NCBI RefSeq assembly: GCF_027244095.1 | Contig: NC_069670.1 | Span: 15,953,320 to 16,017,319 of the forward strand | Length of the DNA: 64,000 nucleotides | Direction: 5' to 3' | Origin: Hemicordylus capensis | Taxonomy: Eukaryota > Chordata > Lepidosauria > Squamata > Cordylidae | Part shown: positions 32,469 to 43,226 of the stretch, in pieces | Numbering within the stretch: the first letter of the stretch is position 1 | How the letters are laid out: the number at the start of each line of letters is the position of its first letter | Translations under genes and position numbers: made by a program | Notes under the pieces: model-generated | The model's database searches: none | What the model saw: the letters and a program-made list of their open reading frames with translations, nothing else | What the model was told of the DNA's origin: nothing

Positions 32469-32709
32469 ATCCATGCTGCACTCTAACACGAGTCTCTTGG
32501 TCTGCTTGAAACCCCCCGGCCCAATTTATGACCGTGTGGTGGGGGCTGTCTCCAGATCTCAGGGAGGGCTTTGGACTGAGAACACAGAACCACAGGTGGG
32601 AGGGCTCAGAGGCAAGTGTGGAGAGGAAGGGCACACAAGCTGAGGAGAGGACTTCTCCACCTCTATTCACTATCCCACTTCCAGGTGGGGAAAATGGGGA
32701 CTCATTGGG

Positions 32710-34302
32710 GTGATGTGTCCACCCCACTTCTGTGTGTGGGGGAGGGGTGAATGTGTGTAAATGTGTGTTGGGGGTTAAATGGGGCAAAAGATGGGGTAGC
32801 AGCTAGCTTGCCCCCTTCCCACAGAATGCCCCTGTAAACATCTTTAGATGGCAGAATTCCAGATTATACTGGTCACAGGGAGGGAGGGAGGGAGGGAGTC
32901 CCCCTGCATCAGAACTCCTCTGTCTGCAGTAAACAAAGTGAAAAATAATTCTGCACATGCCCAGCAACAACTTCACCCATAAGAGGTTTTCTTTAAGGTT
33001 TATTTCCCTTTGCAGGGAAACAACTCTGCACATGTTCAGAGGCACTAAGTCTCAGGTGACAAGACGACAGGTTTATTAGCAGAAGGCGGCATCTCTAAAC
33101 TCCAGGGAGAAGATGAACAAAACCACTTCAAAATGAATGCTGATGCGGGAAACCACCTTTTCTTGACTTTGTTCCTTCTTACGGCAGCAAATAGCCTGGA
33201 TCCGTGGGTTTTAATTAAGCAGAAGCTCTCGCGTTAGCCCAAACTGGCTACTGTTCCTGTTCCTCAGAAGACTGAGTTCACTCAAATCCTCAGGTCAGGG
33301 CAGTTTTTAAATTAATTAAAACAGAATTACAATGCTAAACAATATAGATCCAGACACAAACAGCAAAACAAATTGCAGGCAGGAGTCTCTCCTAACCCTA
33401 CCTAGAGATGCTGCCAGGGACTGAACCTTGAATTCCCAGCATGCAAAGCAGACGCTCTTCCACTGAGCTATGGCTCCACACCCTGTGAAAGCCTGCTTGA
33501 CTGCTTGGAGGGCCCAACAGGAGATAGTACCAAGAGTTGCACTGGGTTATGCCCTTATAAAAGCCGATTAAATTGATACCCCTGAAGGGTCATGAGCTGT
33601 TATTTGGCATGGCTGTGGTGGGAGGTGGGGAGTGGGGAGTGGTGGCAGAGACCCACACATGATACAACAGAACACCATACTGCTACCCCACTGGTTGAAC
33701 CACAGTGAAATGTCCATAATCATCAGTGTTATTTGACCAGTGGGGGACGTCTCGTTTCACCTGTGGACTGTTGGACGTCTAAAATCTTTGCCCGTTGCAT
33801 GTCTGCCTCCTATACAACTCCAAAGGGGACCTGGGACTTTCTGGGGAAGAGAAGATATCAGCTACCAACAATAGTGTCATCTTCTCCCAGTGCAAATGGG
33901 TGTCTCATTCCAAGCACTCCCAAGAGATCCCCAGCTATAAGGAGACTACCTTCTAACCAATGGTCCCACTGATGAAACATCACCCCCTTGGTCTGGGCTC
34001 TCTGCCAGCAACCTGCCTAGCCAAGAGATGCTTATCTTTGGAAGCTGTAACACTTTACTGGCTGCTTGCTTTGTTTCCCCTCTCCTCACTGTGAATGGTC
34101 ACTAACTTTTCCTGTCTCTGCTGCTTACCCTGTGAAGGTCTGTATCCTTTTTCTCTCTCCCAGAGAGAGCTGGTTTTGTTAAAAAGGCAGGTGGCACCCA
34201 CTCCCCAGTATGGAACTCATTCTAGTAAGCCACAATACATTATCGTGAACTTTATTCTCAGAACCACATTTCTACAAAAGTGATTGCAGAAAGAGTGTGT
34301 GT

Positions 34303-34354
<52 letters not shown>

Positions 34355-34690
34355 TCATGGTGGAGATGAATCTGAAACACAATATTGCATTATTGTGACT
34401 TGTAGGTATCACAGAGCAAAAAGGAAGTATTACATTCTGAGTGGTGTTCTTGACAGTTTCGGAAGAAAGCTAAGGTTCCCTTGGCAAGTATCCTGTTTCC
34501 CAGAATAGCCAACCTTCAGGAAACCCACAAGAAGGGTGTTGAAGGCAGTAGCAATCCCTTGCTATTTGCCCATTCCCTACACAGCAACTTCTGCTCAGAG
34601 GTAGACTACCCCTGTGGCAGGAGGTTTCATTTATCTGCCACAGGTAACCATTCCTAGACTCCCCCTCCATAGAAAAGTCTCGCTGTGTTG
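32710..34690. other. Copy-2 intergenic sequence
   Basis: Counterpart of 10330-12300: (ggga)n tract near 32880, SINE piece near 33375-33475, (tg)n microsatellite at 34297-34350. No CBP coding exon here either. Confidence 0.6.
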
Positions 34691-34697
34691 GTCTTAC

Positions 34698-34777
34698 CTG
34701 CTGCTCCTCTGAGAAGAAGTCGAGAGGGAGAGTTTGTCAGGGGAAGCTGTAGAGATCTCTCTCAGAGCACTTTAATA
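34698..34777 (-). pseudogene. Orphan CBP exon 1 with altered TATA box (copy 2)
   Basis: Counterpart of 12321-12400. The donor gtaaga (34697-34692) and exon-1-like sequence are kept, but the TATA box reads TATTAAA (34777-34771) instead of TATAAAA. With no coding exon downstream, this fits a dead locus that is decaying separately in each copy. Confidence 0.62.
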
Positions 34778-35396
34778 CCATTTTGGCCCAAAACGGTAGT
34801 AGTTACAAGACACCCCCATGATGCCTGAGGGATGAATCAGCCTGCCAAGACATTTTTGTGGGTTCATCATAACACCAGTTAACTTTATTGTGCCACCTGC
34901 CAGGAACATAATCAACAGCTCATGCTACAACTTAATACCTCATGGGTGTATCCAGCCCTCTTTTCCTCTTCATCTCCATGATCTCTTTTTCTCTTACTAT
35001 TTCCTGGAATGATTTAGATATTCATTGAACACAAGGCTGCAAATTTTGGCATGCCAGCTCTTTGTTGGACTACAACTCCCATCATCCTTAATGATTGGCC
35101 ACTGTGGTGTGGATGATGACTGTTGTAGTCCAACAAGCACTGGAGGGCATATAATGCCCCACCACATCCAGTGGCAGTCCAAGACCTTTGCTGCAGCATT
35201 CCCGGTAACCGGGATTTCCAAATGTTCTGGCCTACAGCTCCCATCATTCCCAGCCCAAGCACACTGTCCCTGGGAATGATGGGAGTTGTAGTCCACAGCA
35301 TCGGGGAGTCCTTGGTACAGGGAACACTGCTAGTCATCCATCCAATGCAGAAAAGGTGAACCCTGCTCAGCAGAGAGGACAATTCATGCTCATTTC

Positions 35397-36084
35397 TAGG
35401 GATCTGCGAATCGATTTGGGTACAAAACAATTTGTACCCGAATCTACCTGTTTGTGGTGATTTTTGGACAAAACAAATTGCCCCTGTGCTAGCTGGCCAG
35501 ATTTGGGTTAAAAACACCACCCAGATTTCGGACCCAAAAGATTTGTCGATTCAGACCTCCATTTTGTGGCGATCCCTCTTGCTGTCTCCATTTTGTGTCA
35601 GGTAATTCTTTTTAAAAATCCCACCCTCCCAAGCTTCAGATTGGTGACTTACAGTGTGCAACGACCGCCTGGAGATTCCCCCCTGATTTCAGATTGGCTA
35701 ATTTCCATTCAAATCTTGTGTTGCCAGGGGTGACTGACCCCATATTGGCTAGGGGAAGAGTCAAAGAAGGGACAAGGGTTTGAAGGAGGGGTTTTAAAAT
35801 GTATTTAAGGAGGCAGGCAGCCACCATTTAGTTCCTGCTTTCCTGATTGAGGAAAAGAGAAGAGAATTTTTTTCACCCCCTTGCTGCTGCTGAGAGAATC
35901 ACTGCCTGCGCCTGCTCTCTGTGCAAATCGATTTGGGTACAAACCGATGTGTACCCGAATCTAGCTGTTTTGGGAGATGTGTGGAGAAAACAAATAACCT
36001 CTGTGCTAGCTGGCCAGATTTGGACCCAAAACAAATTGGGGTTATTCGATTCAAGTACAAATTGATTTGAAAAAACCGATCCTA
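35397..36084. mobile_element. Non-autonomous hAT-like element, 688 bp (copy 2)
   Basis: Duplicate of 13020-13803 with the same termini and flanking ctcatttc/ctcattac. Confidence 0.75.
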
Positions 36085-36869
36085 CTCATTACCACAAGGA
36101 CTGCTATGGTTCACCTGAAGCAGGGCACAAAATGGCACCCCCCTCATATATGCATCCTCTTCCCCCTTTTATTTTATAGGAACATAGGAAGCTGCCTTAT
36201 ACTGAGTCAGACTAGTGGTCCATCTAGCTCAGTAAATCCATCTTGCTCATTATTGCCTAAACAGATTGGCCCTATCTTGAGGATTATACCAAAAAAAAGA
36301 ACCCCAAATAGAAACTCATAATCAAGAAATATGGATAAATTGGATCCTATGATACCACAATTTATTCAGTTATAAACATTAAATAATGTCACTATCAGGA
36401 TACTGATCCCAATCACAAATAAAATACCTATCAAATAGATGCACTCAAAAGCCATATATAAATACATAAACAAAGTTTCTTTGAAATAAATTGCCACCAA
36501 GTGTTGAAAGATATTTGAATGCTATCACAGAACCTTCACGGAAACCTTCTTGCTCATTGAAAAACCATAGGGAAAGTGGGCTATGCCTTCCTGCCCTGGA
36601 TGGTGTGCTTCCTGGAAGCATCTGATTGGCCACTGTGGAAAGGAAGATGCTAGACAAGAAATGGAGCTTTGATTCAAAGATGGAGCTTTGGCTTTGATTC
36701 AAAGATGGAGCTTTGGCTTGATTCAAAGGATCTTCACATGCTCCCCGTAAAGCAGGGCTACACAACTTTGGCCATCCTGCCATTGTTGGAAGACAATTCC
36801 CATGATTCCCTTCCACAGTGGCCACTTGACTCCCTTAAGACAGTCACAACCCCTTCTGCTTCTGTGGGG

Positions 36870-37093
36870 GTAAAGTGTGCCATCAAGTCAATTTCGACTC
36901 CTGGCATCCACAAAGCCCTGTGGTTTTCTTTGGAAGAATACAGGAGGGTTTTACCATTGCCTCCTCCTGCGCAGTATGAGATGATGCCTTGCAGCATTTT
37001 TCTATATCGCTGCTGCCCAATATAGGAGCAGCAGGGATTCCAACCTGCAACCTTCTGCTTGTTACTCAAGCATGTCCCTGCTGCCCCACTTAA
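36870..37093 (-). mobile_element. Sauria-type SINE (copy 2)
   Basis: Duplicate of 14601-14825; the tRNA-like B-box region here reads ggttggaatccctgctgc, slightly closer to a tRNA than in copy 1. Confidence 0.73.
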
Positions 37094-37639
37094 GGTAGCT
37101 GGTGTCTAAAACCGTCACCGTGCTCAGGGAACATAGGGGCACCAGGAATATACTGCAACATTTGTTGTGGGTCCGTGTGTGTGTGTGTGTGTGTGTGTAG
37201 TGTGAGAATGGGAATTTGGTTTATTCCTCTGCAGGTATTTACTCATCTCTGGAATTTCTGGCTTGATGATTCATTCTCTTATTTGCATCTCAAAGACACC
37301 ACATTTTGTGTGCCCTGAAGTTTTACCCTGTACAAATATTTGCTGTTTGGATGGTTTGTTGTTGTCAAGCTAATTTTAAAAGATCAGAGCCCAGATTAAG
37401 AGAAGTAATGCTCTTAATTACCATACAAGCTAGAAACTGGTCCTACCCTCAACCTTGAACGGATGGCACTGATTTCCCAAACCAGCCCATCAGCAGCCCT
37501 GGATGATGACTATACAGACAACAAGCCCCAGAGGGGCAAAATGACACTATTGCAGCCCGATCTTTCTCTCTGACAGCTTAGCAGTCAATGGCATCTTTTT
37601 GCTAATGGCCCCTAGTTCTTTCAGGTCAGGAGGAGGTGG

Positions 37640-37925
37640 TGGGGCTGTGGCATGATGAGAGAGCATCTGTGTTGCCCACAGAAAGTTCCATTTTCAATCT
37701 CCGGGTATGACTGGGAAAGACTCCTGCCTGAAACTTTGGCAAAATCACTACCAATCAATATAGAAAATCCAGAGCTAGATGGACCAATGATCCATCCAGC
37801 TCAGCCTTCAGTAAAAGACAGATTCTCATAAGGGGATGGGGCTGTAGCTCAGTGAAAGAGAATCTGCTTTGCATGCAGAAGGTCCCCGGTTCAAGCCCTG
37901 GCAGCTCTCCCCCTGCTAAGCAGAA
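37640..37925 (+). mobile_element. tRNA-derived SINE pieces (copy 2)
   Basis: 'gggatggggctgtagctcag', 'tttgcatgcagaaggtcccc', 'ggttcaagccctggcagc' on the plus strand: A and B boxes are well kept. One SINE unit fewer than copy 1. Confidence 0.72.
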
Positions 37926-38956
37926 GAGAGATGCCATTTTAAGAACGTGCCCCCTGGCCTACTGAGGATTCTCATACTGGGTGTCAGAAGAAGACCTGAA
38001 GATGGATCTCTGTCCCAAAGACCTCCTAATCTGAAGAGAAACTCAAGGGAAACACCAAGAATATCCACTGAGGGCAAGGATGCCAGGCTGGGCTGAAGAG
38101 GGACAGTTGCTCTCCCCCTTACTAAGCGGAAGAGACTTACCCCCTCATTTATTTATTTATTTATTTTAATTATTTAATATTTATTTTTAAGCGTCTCTTG
38201 CTTTTAACCATGGGGATTGGGGAAATACTCACCTCCTTTAGTTGAGGGGTATGACTAGGAGCCCAGATGCGCAGAAACCCATTTTCTTTGGGGGCAGATA
38301 ATTGCACCTGGAGCGAAATAAAGTGATGAATGAGGTACTGCAAGCTGGGACAGAAGGCCTGATGGGATAATGCACCCTTTGGGGTCCGAGCCCATTTCTT
38401 GTTGCTGTGCAGGTTGACCATTTGGGAGGCAGGAAACCCAAATGCTTGACACCCAGCAGGAAGTGGAAAACATCAAAGCGTCAGCTTGGCCACAAATTGC
38501 TTGTCTCCTCACACCATTGAGCACTGCTGACTTCATGATCTGCCTGTTAAGAATTAGACTGTTCAGCTAACAACCTGCATTAAGGATTCTGTCCTCTATT
38601 ACACCCACATCCTCGGAGCATCAAAGCTACCTTGCATGTATCCCCTTGAGGAGCTTAGAATCTTTTACCCAGGTGGCTGTCTAAGCCCAAGGGGACCACC
38701 TCCCATATGATATCGCTATTCCCATCTGGCAGCAGTCACAGTTCCATCATTAAAATAAATAAATTTAAATTCCGACTTCATATTGTGCAACTCTTTGATT
38801 TCCCTACCGAGGACTGTCGCATGAGAATAAAGCTCAGTTAGCACATCGGCCTGGAAGGCACACAGGAAGATGGTTTTCTTCAGACATCTGCTCAAGTGTG
38901 TTAATAACAGGGTGGGGGGTGCATTTGTTTCAAGGGTGAAGCGAAACCCAGCCAAA

Positions 38957-39115
38957 TAGGGATGTGCGGTTCGGTCCGGATCCGGACCGGTTCGTCCCGA
39001 ACCGGTCCGGATCCGGCGGCTCGATCCCGGACCGTATCGGGCCCTTCCGGGACCGAGCCGGACCGAATTCGAGCCGGTTCGGTACCGAACCGGCTCGGGT
39101 TTCCCTAACCGGTTC
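38957..39115. repeat. hAT left subterminal repeats
   Basis: Dense GGTTCGG / CCGAACC and GGTCCGG / CCGGACC motifs in both orientations fill the first 160 bases. The same motifs fill 48577-48708. Repeated subterminal motifs are where hAT transposases usually bind. Confidence 0.8.
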
Positions 39116-39386
39116 GGGAATGAAATTGAGTCTCTGAGTGTCTCTTTAAAGTTCCAAGTGTGTCCTCCATTTTGTGTCTCCTTCCCAAAACTTTTGCTCC
39201 TCCTTGCATCCATTTTGTGATGCTATTTCCAGGCATTGTATTGGCTGCGCTATTGATCCTTGATTGGCCAGAATGAGTCCTTTGGTCTGGTAGGCTGCTT
39301 GGCTGTTGCACTGTTGAGAGCTGGCACCCTGTTGGCCGTGGGGGGAGTGCAAAGGTGGGGGCTCCCAAAGGAGGGAATTTCAAACC

Positions 39387-39393
39387 TATATAA
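39387..39393 (+). promoter_or_regulatory. Candidate TATA box of the hAT transcript
   Basis: TATATAA about 430 bp inside the left end, followed by a pyrimidine-rich leader. It is the only good TATA sequence seen upstream of the ORFs in this element. Confidence 0.5.
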
Positions 39394-39439
39394 ACCCAAG
39401 CCTCTTCTCTGGAAACTTCTCTTGGCTGCAGTTGTGGGA

Positions 39440-41100
39440 TCATCTCTGAGACCTGCTTGCCCTTTGCTGGCTGCTCTGGTGTCTCTGTGAGTCCTGACTG
39501 TGTCCTGTGTCTCTCTGTGTGTGCTCTAATCCTTTGTCCACCTGCCCTTTGTGACTCTCTGTGTGTCTCCTCTCTCTGTCTGTCTCTTGTCTGTATACTG
39601 TGTGTTACTTCACTTTACTTTCTTCTTAATTTCCCCCAATTTTCCCTGTTCCTTGTCTGTCTGCTTTTCTCCCCCCCTCCCCCCCCCCTTTCCCTTCTCA
39701 TCCTTTGGGCCTACCCTCCCCCTCCCCCACTCCCACCCACTGCATCCTCATTGCTTTAAAACTTCTTCCATTAATTATTGCTCTTTGTCCTGCCTTGTTT
39801 TTGTCCAACTTTTTGATTTTCACATTGCATTGCATTGGTTTCATTTATATATTGCTTGCTGGTTTTGCTTAAATTGTACCATTTTGTTTGTTTCTGCTGA
39901 CTGCTGCTGCCCTGCAAGTTGGTTCCCTGAATCCCTCCCCCCCACCCCCAGAGGATTCTGTTGTTGTTTCTTGTTGTCCCATATAATCAGTTTTGGTTCC
40001 CTGCTCCCAACTTGCCCCTCCAAGTCCAACCACACCCCACCCCAACCCCACCCCATCCAGCCTTCTCCCAAGTTTGCTGCTGCCAAACAGAGTCCAGTTT
40101 TCTTTGCTTGCAGTTCCACTTAATCATTTGCTATTATTAATTTGCAGCAATTGTGGTTTCATTGTCTCTGTTCACTTAGTGGCCCCCCTCAGAGTCTGTG
40201 TTTGGTTCCCCCTCCCCACCACCCCACCCCCAAGTTTTTTCTGCTGGTTAGAGTCTTTCTTTTCATTTTTTTTAAAACTTCTGGCTTGTGTTCTCTTGAT
40301 ATATATTGCTTTATATATTTTGCTACCCTCCTCCTCCTCCTCCCCCCCCTGCCTGCCCCCCCACCCTCCCTCCTCCCAGACCCTAGCCCAGGCCCAGCTC
40401 CTCCCCCAACCACCCTATCCAGCCTAATCGCTGCTGCTGCCCGAGTTGTTCCAGTTTCTCCTTTGCTGTTTGTTGTTGCCCCCTCCCCTTCCCCCCAACA
40501 CCCCTCTGCCACACACTAGCCCCCAACCACACACACCCTCTCTGCTCCCCCACCCCACCTCTTTTTCTCCTTGCCCCTGACTCTCTCCACTTACCCCAGG
40601 CCCCCTGCCACACACTAGCCCCCAACCACACACACCCTCTCTGCTCCCCCCACCCCACCTCTTTTTCTCCTTGCCCCTGACTCTCTCCACTTACCCCAGG
40701 CCCCCTACCACACACTAGCCCCCAACCACACACACCCTCTCTGCTCCCCCCACCCCACCCTCTTTTTCTCCTTGCCCCGACTCTCTCCACTTACCCCAGG
40801 CCCCCTGCCACACACTAGCCCCCAACCACACACACCCTCTCTGCTCCCCCCACCTCTTTGGACCGCTGCTACTGCTGTGTCCTCCCCCCACACCTGAATC
40901 CCCCCTCCCTGCTGCGCTGCGCTTCTCCTCTCTCCTCTTTCTCTCTATCATCTCTCTTTCTCCTCTCTCTCTCTTTCTTTTCTCTCTCTCTCCTCTCTTT
41001 CTCTTTGTCCCTGCCCCCCCTTTTCTCTCTCTCTTAGTCTTTTCTCTCTCTGCTCCCCTTCACTTTCCACCTCCTCTCCCACAGCTGCAGCCGCACACAG
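39440..41100 (+). repeat. Pyrimidine-rich leader with 100-bp tandem repeat
   Basis: Long C/T-rich sequence. At 40508-40850 a unit of 99-100 bp ('cacacactagcccccaacca', then cacaccctctctgctccccc) is repeated about 3.5 times (phases at 40511, 40610, 40710, 40810). A ctctctttctcc-type low-complexity tract follows to 41060. Open frames on either strand here are by-products of composition. Confidence 0.85.
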
Positions 41101-41301
41101 TAGCCTACCCACCTGGCGGCTGCCATCGGTGTTTTTTTTCTTTCTTTTTATAGTTTTTGGTTGATTTTGTCTCTGCTTGGGGGTGAGTTGAGCGACACAA
41201 ATAGTGTTGTCTCCTCACTTCTGCCCCTCCATCGTTGTTGAACTACCCCGGTTGCCTGTGTGCCTCGTGCGGCCGCCCTGCTGTGTCCCAGCCCAGGGTG
41301 G

Positions 41302-41370
41302 ATGGCTGGCGGCGGCGAATCCGTGACCAGCAGTGAGCGGCAGGAGAAGGACCGGAAGAAGAGGGGTTAG
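41302..41370 (+). CDS. Possible small 5' exon of the hAT transcript
   Basis: ATG at 41302 opens a short frame MAGGGESVTSSERQEKDRKK (22 codons) that meets a possible donor GTTAGT at 41366-41371 just before its stop. The basic, Ser/Glu-rich sequence and GC content differ from the leader. It could be a first coding exon spliced to an acceptor such as 'cttctgacctagcag' near 42601. This is inference from position only. Confidence 0.25.
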   Translation: MAGGGESVTSSERQEKDRKKRG

Positions 41371-41610
41371 TGCGTGTGCGATTGTGCACCTTTTGTTGCC
41401 GCTTTCTCTCCCTAGCTGGCGGTTTTAAATAGGGACACCCCTATTCTGAAATGCATTTGGGTGTGGGGAGGAGGGAGGGAACCTTGGAGAGGAGATGTAC
41501 TGTTGTAAAACTTGTGTCTTCATGCCCATGCCCAGTAAAGAAATTGCTGCTGTGTGTTGCGTTGCATTGCATGCGTCTTGCAGGTGGTTTTTGAACAGGT
41601 GCCTTCCAGA

Positions 41611-41858
41611 GTGCTTCCTTGCCTCTGGGGCAGTCTGAGTGGGGTCCAGGGTTCTGATGCGATGCTGCCACTACATGCTGGGCCCATGCCATGCCAGAGT
41701 GCTTCCTTGCCTCTGGGGCAGTCTGAGTGGGGTCCTGGCTGGGCTCTGATGCTGCCACTACATGCTGGGCCCATGCCATGCCAGAGTGCTTCCTTGCCTC
41801 TGGGGCAGTCTGAGTGGGGTCCTGGCTGGGCTCTGATGCTGCCACTACATGCTGGGCC
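41611..41858 (+). repeat. 87-bp tandem repeat inside the hAT
   Basis: Three copies of a unit starting 'gtgcttccttgcctctgggg' at 41611, 41699 and 41786 (period 88 then 87), the last one partial. It lies in the probable intron or 5' leader. Confidence 0.9.
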
Positions 41859-42602
41859 AATACACACGTATGATGATGATCATGATGTTCACTCCATGAG
41901 GCTGCCATCAAGTGTTTGCTGCTGCTTGCTTGCCATGGCATTGGGCAGGCAGAGTCACAGAGTGGGTGGGTTCAACCTCTGTGTTGGTGTGACTGGGTTC
42001 TGGTTTTGGTTGTGTGCAATTTAGAGTCACTAAATAGGCTGCATTGAGTTTGATGCTCCCCCCACAGGAGCATTACTTGAGAACCACCCCCCAGAACCCA
42101 CACTTTGTGTTCCAGTTCACTAAATAAGGGTTTCCTCCTTTGATCTGCAGGTTCCCAAGCGTTGACTGCATCCCTCCCCCACCCCCGGTAGGTGCTGTGC
42201 CCTCCCCCCATCCACTCTCCCCCCCCAAAAAAGCTAAAAACTTGCCACCCACACCACAACTACTCCACCCAACTGCCCGTGCCACCCTCCCACACCGGGG
42301 TTCCACCCTTTAACCCCCTATTTTTGAAAAAAAAAACCCTCCCAGACCCATCTCCCCAATTGGCTTGGTGGTTGACTCCCAAATTCAAAAAGGACACCCT
42401 CCCCCTCACTTCGATTGGCTTCCCCCCCCCATATCAAAAAGTCTTCCTTTCCCCCCAATTGGCTTCCTTTTTTGAAAACAAACTTCCCCCCCGCCGCCTA
42501 AATATCAGCTGCCTTTTTTTTTGGCCCCTAAGCCCCTCCAAATTATTTTTTTGACCCTGTCTGGCCTTCCTCCTAAAGTTTCCCTCCTTCTGACCTAGCA
42601 GC

Positions 42603-43226
42603 ATGTCTGAGCGCCGTGTGGCGGGCAGGGCTCGCTCAAGGCTGGCAGGCAGAGGTGGGAGAGGCCAGGTGCGGGGTGTGCCTGTGGCACGGGGAGGGAG
42701 AGGACGCGGGGAGCCTGAGGACACCCCAGTTCTCCCCATTGGAGAATTCTTTGCTCTGGCCCCATCTTTGGTGTGCAGGATTCAGTTCCCCACGCCTGCT
42801 GCCGCCAATCGCGGCAGAGGCAGAGGCACCGTTAGGGCTGTGGCAGGTCCCTCCTCGCCGGCGGCACCAGGTGCTGCTGAGCTACCGCCAGTTGTTGAGG
42901 TGGAGGAGACTGTGGAGTTGGAAGAGCAGGTAGAGGGCGGTGAGGACCGTGCGGCTGGCAGCGATGCAGCCAGGTTCTCCCTCCCTCTGGGGCCCCTTCC
43001 CCCTATCCTTTCGCCGCTCAGTGGGGCCTCCCCTCGTGAAGCCCGACACTCTGGTGGGGAGCGGTCTGGCGAGGTGGTGGAGGAGAGGCCTGCCTCTCTG
43101 ATGCCAGTTCAGCCGGGCCCTTCCTCCGCTGTGGAGGGCGGAAGGGGCGGGTTGGGTGGCAGCAGTGGGCAGGCAGCGGCGGCCGCCCCCCCCAGGACTG
43201 CAGCCACCCTGCGAGAAACGGCCTAG
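42603..43226 (+). CDS. Upstream arginine/glycine-rich ORF of the hAT
   Basis: A 207-residue frame starting MSERRVAGRARSRLAGRGGR directly after an acceptor-like 'tctgacctagcag'. Residues 1-40 are rich in Arg and Gly (RGGRGRG-type), like nucleic-acid-binding or nuclear-targeting tails. Residues 95-120 are strongly acidic, and the end is Gly/Ala/Pro-rich. It overlaps the transposase ORF by 71 bp in a different frame. It may be a separate protein, the N-terminus of the transposase joined by splicing, or a frame opened by high G+C content. I do not recognise a domain. Confidence 0.5.
   Translation: MSERRVAGRARSRLAGRGGRGQVRGVPVARGGRGRGEPEDTPVLPIGEFFALAPSLVCRIQFPTPAAANRGRGRGTVRAVAGPSSPAAPGAAELPPVVEVEETVELEEQVEGGEDRAAGSDAARFSLPLGPLPPILSPLSGASPREARHSGGERSGEVVEERPASLMPVQPGPSSAVEGGRGGLGGSSGQAAAAAPPRTAATLRETA

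Noticed and set aside
39457-40951. Several open frames of 60-190 codons on both strands in the hAT leader
   Set aside because: The stretch is C/T-rich and partly a 100-bp tandem repeat; stop codons are rare by composition and the sequences are low complexity.
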